DNA from: Tetracladium setigerum
Lineage: Eukaryota; Ascomycota; Leotiomycetes; Helotiales
Assembly: GCA_031472005.1 (NCBI GenBank)
Contig: PZJY01000007.1
Location: forward strand, 1,302,001-1,366,000
Length of the DNA stretch: 64,000 bases
Reading direction: 5' to 3'
The notes below the pieces were generated by a model. That model did no database searches and was not told where the DNA came from. It saw nothing but the letters and a program-made list of their open reading frames with translations. Shown here piece by piece: positions 57,815 to 64,000 of the stretch. The position numbers and the translations under genes are program-made. Position 1 is the first letter of the stretch; each line of letters starts with the position of its first letter.

Positions 57815-58164
57815 ATTACTGTTAAATATTAATTTAATAAGTGATAACAATCACTTAAATTAGTTATTTAATCCCTTTATTGGATATTTTATCCTATTAA
57901 GGCTTTATAATAATAGCTGTAACCCTTACGGCTCTAATAGCTTAAATTGGCTTAAATAGCTTTATTGATTTATAATTAAGCCGACTTACTTATGAGTTAT
58001 AAAAGTTATTTAGTACGGACTAAAATTACTCCGTCTTACTTATTAAGTAATTTAGATCGGATTCTTATTATGCCGTCTTGTATTTGAGGGATTTTAAATC
58101 GGATTTAAGAAGGCCGGCTTATTTATAAGTTATATTAGTGTTTTAATCGGGATAAGGTATTTGC
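57815..58164 (+). repeat. copy C of the 0.8-kb repeat, truncated, in tandem with copy B
   Basis: Starts TGTTAAATATTAATTTAATA directly after copy B and matches its first about 350 bases, then stops near TTTTAATCGGGAT. The head-to-tail BC arrangement is typical of LTR-LTR recombination or tandem insertion. Confidence 0.7.
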
Positions 58165-59412
58165 TAACTAGGTTGCCTTTTCCTTGTCCGCGCAAGCAAA
58201 TTAAGAGAATTCTAATCCTTTCCTATTTCACGCAATACTTACAAAATTTTTACTATATACTTAAAAGTTATTAAAGTTATACTTCGGGTTATTTTACTAA
58301 GTCGAAGTTATTATAAGTATTACAATCCTAAAAGAAGAGGTGGTATCTGCTATTTCTCCCTCCCTAAATAAAATAGCGAGCTATATGTGCTATAGCGTTT
58401 AAGTCTAATTAGTGGAGATATATCGATCTGTTTTAGTAATAAAGAAACCGATACAGTAGCTTTGGGCAAGACTAAATTTAAATATAAAGAGTGTATTAAA
58501 GCAGCTAAATTTCTTAAGGTTAGCAACTATTAACCAGTTCTTTCTATATTCCTTATTTATAAAGGCGATAGAATAAGGGTATAGTGTCTAGTTACTAAGT
58601 CTTCTGAAAGTATCAAGCTCGTTAATATAGTATTTACTACTTGCGTAGCTTAGCTAAATATACTAATATATAGTGTCGTAATTAATATTTTCGTTAATCT
58701 TAAAAGGATTAGTAAACACAGGGTCGAATTTAGGGCCGGTGTTATTAAGGGCGCTTTAATTTAAATTTGCGATATACCGAGAAAGGTGTGAAGGTGATTT
58801 CTCGTCTAATATCGATTTAAGGTATATTTATAATAAGAATTATAATAAGTGAGGAGGGAGAATACTTATAGTTATATTTATAATATATATACATATACTA
58901 AGTAGTAATAAATATTTCTAAATAGCTAGGAAGGAGGTTAGTGTCTTAATACTTTCTATATCGATAACTAGTCTATAAGACTAAGGTCAAAAATCCTTAA
59001 ATTTAAATAATAGGTGCAATATCTAAGTTAATTTATATTCTATAAATAAAAGTTAAAGCCTAAGGTAATTTATAATTAGTAAAGTAGAAGCACGCTAATC
59101 GATTTTTAGAAAGCAACAAACTTCTCTCTATAGAGAGCTTTAGTCAGACTATTCGCCACTTAAGATTCCGTGGGTATATTTTGCAATTAAATTTCTCCTA
59201 AATTAATCTTTTTACTAACGAATTTATTCTAAACATTTATATACTTAATTCGAGTATAGAAAATAGGATTCTTAATAAGTGCGATAATACCTTAATTATT
59301 ATAAAAGATAATAGTAGCGATAAGGGAGTTATAATATCCGCGGTATACCTAAGCGAGGAATTATTTAAGCTAGGTAGCTTCTTTAATAGCTTACGTCTAG
59401 TTTATAGTTTCT
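58165..59412. other. unidentified AT-rich relic
   Basis: About 1.2 kb with composition less extreme than its flanks. It has no recognisable element end and no readable protein. It could be the remains of another transposon. Confidence 0.35.
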
Positions 59413-59843
59413 TGTTATGAACGTGACTTGTGCTCACGTGAGGAGCCTAAGGCTCGGGAGCATCATAATAATTAGTATAGCTTAGTAGCTTATTATTACT
59501 ACTTTATAAAGAACTCTAATAACTTAATTAATTAGGGAAAGAATTAGTAGTAACTGCTTAAGTAATCACGTAATAAATCCTAAGGATCTTAAGGATATAA
59601 ATCTTAAGATCTTAATCCTTAAGATTTAAAGGATCCCGGATTATTTAGTTTTATATAAGTAACTTAATTATTTTATTAAATAAGGAGCTTCGTGCTTAAC
59701 TTAATATTTAAAATAAGATTATATATTATCTTTATTAACTTATTATAATTGTGATTACCCTAGCGATTAACTTCCTTACTTTAACTAGTAAATAAACCCT
59801 CGACTACGACTTTACTTTAATTAATAGAATCGGATTCGTGACA
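59413..59843 (+). repeat. candidate 5' LTR of gypsy element 2
   Basis: A 431-base unit that begins TGTTATGAACGTGA and ends GGATTCGTGACA. The reverse complement of the end is TGTCACGAATCC, so the two ends form a terminal inverted repeat TGT(C/T)A(C/T)GAA with C-to-T changes in the left copy. The gag-like coding relic follows within about 200 bases. No 3' copy is inside the window. Confidence 0.6.
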
Positions 59844-62800
59844 CTTTAAGCATTATTTATTAAAGTAATAACGATATTAATTATAACTATTATAACCGGA
59901 GCTATTAGTAATATTAATATTAATATTAGTAAAATCGACCTTACCCTAACTAGTAATAGTAATCTTAAAGGAAAGGAACCCTTAAACGTATTAAGCGCTA
60001 GCGATAAGATAGACGTCGACGACGATAATAACTTTAACGACGGAGACGATAACCCGGCTCCTTTTAAATTAAAAGAAGCCGTCCGAGTCTCTTAACCCAA
60101 CAAGTTCAATAATACTTAAAAGAACTTAAATTCTTTTATCCTTTAAATAAAAATCTACTTCTCTTTTAATAATAATAAGTTCGTTATAATTTACGCTAAG
60201 AGCCTTTACGCGGCCTCTTTCCTTAAATCCGCTACTTAAGATTAAATAGAATTATTCCTAATAGACTTTTATAATTATCGAACTAATAAAAAGATAATAA
60301 TAAAGACTTAAGAGATTTTTAAGAATTCGGATAAATTTAAGAACGAAATTAAGAAGATATTTAAGGATTTCGATACTATTTAAGTAATAGTCCGAAAACT
60401 ATTAGACCTTAAATAGATTAGATTAGCTTTAAGTTACTTTATAAAGTTCTAACGCTACGGAGCTAAGACCGGATAGGATATTACGGCCCTTTTAAAACTT
60501 TTTAAGAGAGGACTAAAGCCTTACCTTAAGGAAGAACTCGTTAAGTTAAGAGGTTTATTCTTAAACTTAAATACTTTAATTAAACACGTAATCTAATTAA
60601 ATAATCGGTTATATAAAGCTAAGAAAGGGAATAATTAAGGAAAGAGGGATAATAAGGAATAAAGACTTAATATTAACTAAAGGAGGAAATAATATTACCG
60701 AGGTTAATATTAAGGACGTTCTTAATAAGTTAACGCTACTTAAAAAGGCCTGAAACCTCTCTCACCGGAGGAAAAGAAACGCTATTAAGAGAATTAACAT
60801 TATTATAAGTGTAGATAAGCCGGCTATAAGGTTACTGACTATCTTAAGAAGTAAAGGACCCGTTAAGTTAATACTACTTAATAAAAGTAAATTACTATTA
60901 TAAATAAGGTTCTTATTAAGGAAGAATTATCTTAAGACTTTAAATAAAGCAGCCTTATTACTAAGTATAATAGCTCTAACATGCTACTAATATATTAATC
61001 TTAATATAATTTAATCGATAATATTATATTTAAGGAAGTCTCCTTTAAATCCGAAACCGAATTAAGTGACTTATTAAAAGAGTTAGAACTAACTATTATA
61101 AACGAGCTATAAGTCAGAGAATATTAGTTTTTAAGGGAGTAAGAAATAAAGGAAATAATTAAAGATAAACTAATAGAAATCTATAATACGGAAACTATAA
61201 GATTACTAGTTATAAGCCTATTATAAGAAGAAGATACCATATATTATATAAAGACCTCGATAAGATTTATTTTTACGATATTAAGTTCCGTCGTGCCACA
61301 ATTAAATAGTTACACACCGGAGAAACTATTTATTAAATAAAAGATGTCTTAAAATTAAGAGATAAATAGGAAATTACATAAATCGCTAATAACGAGAGAA
61401 CTTAAAGAAGAATTCGATTTATCTTAAGCTAACCCTTTAAATACGCCGTATAAATTATTAAGCTTATAATTGCTTATACTTTAAAGATTAATACTCCTTA
61501 TCGATTAATTAAATAAAGTATACGCTTAAGGACTTAAATAAACTTATTTAATAATTAAAAGGTTTTGAAATTATTATAAAAACTAAAGGAAGTTTATACT
61601 ATTATAAGAGGCAAATAAATTATTATTAAAATAAAACTACGAGGGAAATTAATTAAGGTTATAATTAATTTAAGAGTAATTAAGAATTTCATCTCTTTTA
61701 AGGAATTCGCTCGAATTAATATCTTAATTATTATTATTATACCTTACGAATTATAAGTAATAAATAGAATTAAAGTAAAAGGGAACGCTAGAATTATTAA
61801 TTAAGGAATAATAATTCTATTAAAATTATTATCCCCGGGAGGATATATTATAAATATCTAGTTTAATATTATATTAATAAGAAACCACGATATAATATTA
61901 AGTATATGGTGGATTAAAGAATATAACCCCGAAATCGACTAAGTTAAAGAGATTATATAATTCGGACATTATAATTATTAAGGTTCATAATAATAATAAT
62001 TATATAGCCGGAACGAGGTTTACGCCACCTTATTTAAAGACGCCACCGGACATCTTAATAATATTAAGAGTCCTTTACGGGACGTTAATTAGAGCGAGAA
62101 GGAGATCCCCGTGTAATATAAGAAATATAAGAAATTATTTAAAAACTTAAAAGATTATAAAGCCTTACCCGAATATTAATTATAAGATTATAAAATAAAT
62201 TTAAAGGAAGGAAGGAATCCTCTTATATAAAAACTACGCCGATACCGATACGGATTTATTAAGATATTAAAAGTATTTATTTAATTAGCACTTAAGAAAG
62301 GAAAAGTTAGACTATTTAAGTCTTTAATATTTAATAATATATTAATCGCTTATAAAAAAGATAACCATAATAGTCGACCTTATAATAATTATTAAGAGCT
62401 TAATAACGTTATAATACGAGACTAATATTTATTATTAAACGCTTAATACTTACGGGATAAGCTAGTTAAGGTAATAATATTTATTAAATTAAATTAAAGA
62501 AGTTTATTTAATTTAATCCGATTTAAGGAAGGACACGAGTAGAAAATTGCTTTCCTTATACCTTCCGGACTTTATAAATCCGGAATTTATAAATAAATTA
62601 TTATACCTTTTAAGTTAATAAATACACTTACGACTTATTAGCGCTAAAATAATAATATCTTACGAGAATACTTAAGAGTATTTATAATTTATTACTTTAA
62701 TAATATAATTATTTACTTAAAATAAGTTAAGAATCACGAATAATATATTAAGCTAGTTTTAAACACTCTTCTTAAAGTGGACTTTAAACTTAAACTTAAT

Positions 62801-63748
62801 AAGTATAAATTCGGAGTTATAAAAACCTTATTTTTTAAGATATATTATCCGACCCGGATCTGTAAGTATTAACCTTAAAAAAATTAAAGTTATTAAGGAC
62901 TAACTTAAACCTTAAAATATTAAAGATATTTAATCCTTTTTAAGAATTAATAACTTTAGCCGATAATTTATTAAAGGATACTTAAGTATTATCGCCCTAC
63001 TTATACGACTTATTAAGAAGGATATACCCTTTTAAATAAGAATAAAGGGAAAAGCCGCTTTTAAGGAACTTAAGAAATAATTTATAAAGGAACCCGTTAT
63101 CCGGAGCTTCTACGAAGATTAACCTAATATTCTTTAAATAGACTCTTTAAATATATACGTAAGAGCTATATACCGCTAACCTAATAAATATAAAAAATTA
63201 TACCTTATAATATATTACTCCGAAACTTATTCGCTAGCGGAATAAAATTACGACATTTATAAGAAGGAACTTATAACTATTATTAAAGCCTTAAGATATT
63301 AAAAAGTTTACCTTTAAGGAGTTAAATTTCTAATAATAATATATAAAAATTATATAAATTTAAGAACTTTTATAATTATAAAAGTCCTTAATAATAAAAG
63401 ATTAATGAAATAAGCTAAGGAACTATATTAGTTCGACCTAGTAATTAAGTATATTAAAGGATTTAATAACGTTATCACGAACGTTCTTAATAAACTATTA
63501 AGGTACGAAGGAAGTAAAGTTAATAAAGAAATTATAATATTTAAGGAAAATAATAATAAAGACTTAATCCCTAATATTAAGAAGATTACTCTCCTTATTA
63601 AAGTTTATAAGCCTTAAATTAATAAAAATTTTAAAGCTTAAGAAAAAGACTTAAAATATATAAATTATTATAAGAATATATTAATTATATTAAACTTATA
63701 CGCGAAAGAATTAATAAAGAGTTATTACGAGGCCTCGGCTTACGGATA
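59844..63748 (+). mobile_element. RIP-degraded Ty3/gypsy element 2 (gag, protease, RT, RNase H; integrase not seen)
   Basis: Reading through stops, gag ends in a CCHC zinc knuckle relic at 60,803-60,855 (YYKC-R-stop-AGYKVTDY, where Cys, Gln and His codons have mutated). Reverse transcriptase at 62,660-62,760 shows ILREYLRVFIIYYFNNIIIY, with the catalytic Asp pair now Asn-Asn. RNase H at 63,249-63,300 shows YDIYKKELITIIKALRY followed by a stop where Trp is expected. About 440 bases further on, repeat copy D begins. I find no HHCC or DDE integrase. The element is dead and probably truncated at its 3' end. Confidence 0.8.
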
Positions 63749-64000
63749 TTATTAAATATTATTAATTTAATAAGTGATAATAATCACCTAAATTAGTCAT
63801 TTACTCCCTTTATTGGACATTTTATCCTACTAAGGCTTTACGATAATAGTTATAACCCTTTCGGCTCTAATAGCTTAAATTAGATTAAATAGCTTTATTA
63901 ATTTATAATTAAGCCGACTTACTTATAAGTTAAAAAAGTTATTTAGTACGGATTAAAATTACTCTGTTTTACTTATTAAGTAATATTAATCGGATTCTTA
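63749..64000 (+). repeat. copy D of the 0.8-kb repeat, cut by window end
   Basis: Matches the first about 250 bases of copies B and C (AATAAGTGATAATAATCACC, CGGCTCTAATAGCTTAAATT). It continues beyond the window. Confidence 0.75.

Larger units (their letters stand above)
52200..64000. other. RIP-affected AT-rich block with no intact gene
   Basis: Composition changes abruptly near 52,200 to TA/TAA-dominated sequence. No open frame over 65 codons remains. Recognisable contents are listed separately: two gypsy relics and four copies of one repeat. Parts such as 52,200-52,830 and 58,165-59,412 hold sequence I cannot identify. The Gln-to-stop (CAA/CAG to TAA/TAG) and Asp-to-Asn (GAT to AAT) changes inside the retroelements are the pattern expected from repeat-induced point mutation. 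Confidence 0.9.

Noticed and set aside
1..64000. CRISPR arrays, bacterial operons, plasmid or phage origins
   Set aside because: The window is eukaryotic (spliced genes throughout), and no regularly spaced repeats with unique spacers are present.

Overview
This is nuclear DNA from a filamentous ascomycete (Pezizomycotina). The genes carry many introns of about 45-65 nt with GTAAGT/GTATGT donors and CTAAC-type branch sites. The gene set includes a class II hydrophobin, Zn2Cys6 regulators, a fungal rhodopsin-like membrane protein and fungal TRP4. The AT-rich end of the window carries C-to-T/G-to-A damage typical of repeat-induced point mutation (RIP). Leotiomycetes is my best guess for the class, but the sequence does not prove it.

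The window has two compartments. Bases 1 to about 49,600 are gene-rich and of balanced composition. In order they hold: an ISH1/MSC1-like protein (cut by the window edge, minus), a small mitochondrial-type unknown (minus), an auxin-efflux-carrier-type transporter (minus), a class II hydrophobin (plus), PUF6 (minus) divergent from an RWD/GIR2 protein (plus), the ribosomal-protein-L4 chaperone ACL4 (minus), an unknown (minus), a membrane-anchored unknown (plus), an unannotated-looking C/D snoRNA host gene (minus), a fungal protein of the 'casein kinase II beta 2' type (plus), a MITE, a UBTD-type ubiquitin-domain protein (minus), RPB12 (plus), GPN1/NPA3 (minus) divergent from CWF19 (plus), a Zn2Cys6 regulator (plus), a 2-hydroxyacid dehydrogenase (minus), TRP4 (minus), mitochondrial uL10/MRPL11 (plus) convergent with a PI-PLC-X-type phosphodiesterase (minus), a rhodopsin-like membrane protein (minus), a secreted BBE-type FAD oxidase (plus), a second Zn2Cys6 regulator (plus) and an aldo-keto reductase (plus). 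The last four sit next to the repeat block and look like accessory or specialised-metabolism genes. Most of the rest are housekeeping genes for ribosome assembly, RNA polymerase assembly, splicing and amino-acid synthesis.

Bases 52,000-64,000 are extremely AT-rich and hold no intact gene. They contain two RIP-destroyed Ty3/gypsy elements (gag, protease, reverse transcriptase and RNase H still readable through stop codons) and four copies of an about 0.8 kb repeat, one of them inverted.

Three points matter most to a reader. First, eight otherwise normal genes (RWD protein, CK2-beta-2-type, UBTD, first Zn2Cys6 factor, TRP4, MRPL11, BBE oxidase, aldo-keto reductase) each need one or two single-base insertions, nearly always in a C/G run, to be read through. 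All ten sites are missing bases, which points to homopolymer under-calling in the assembly rather than to pseudogenes. Second, the apparently empty stretch at 18.0-19.6 kb is a spliced non-coding gene on the minus strand whose introns carry at least two convincing and two probable C/D box snoRNAs. Third, a 281-bp MITE with TA target duplication lies at 21.66-21.94 kb.
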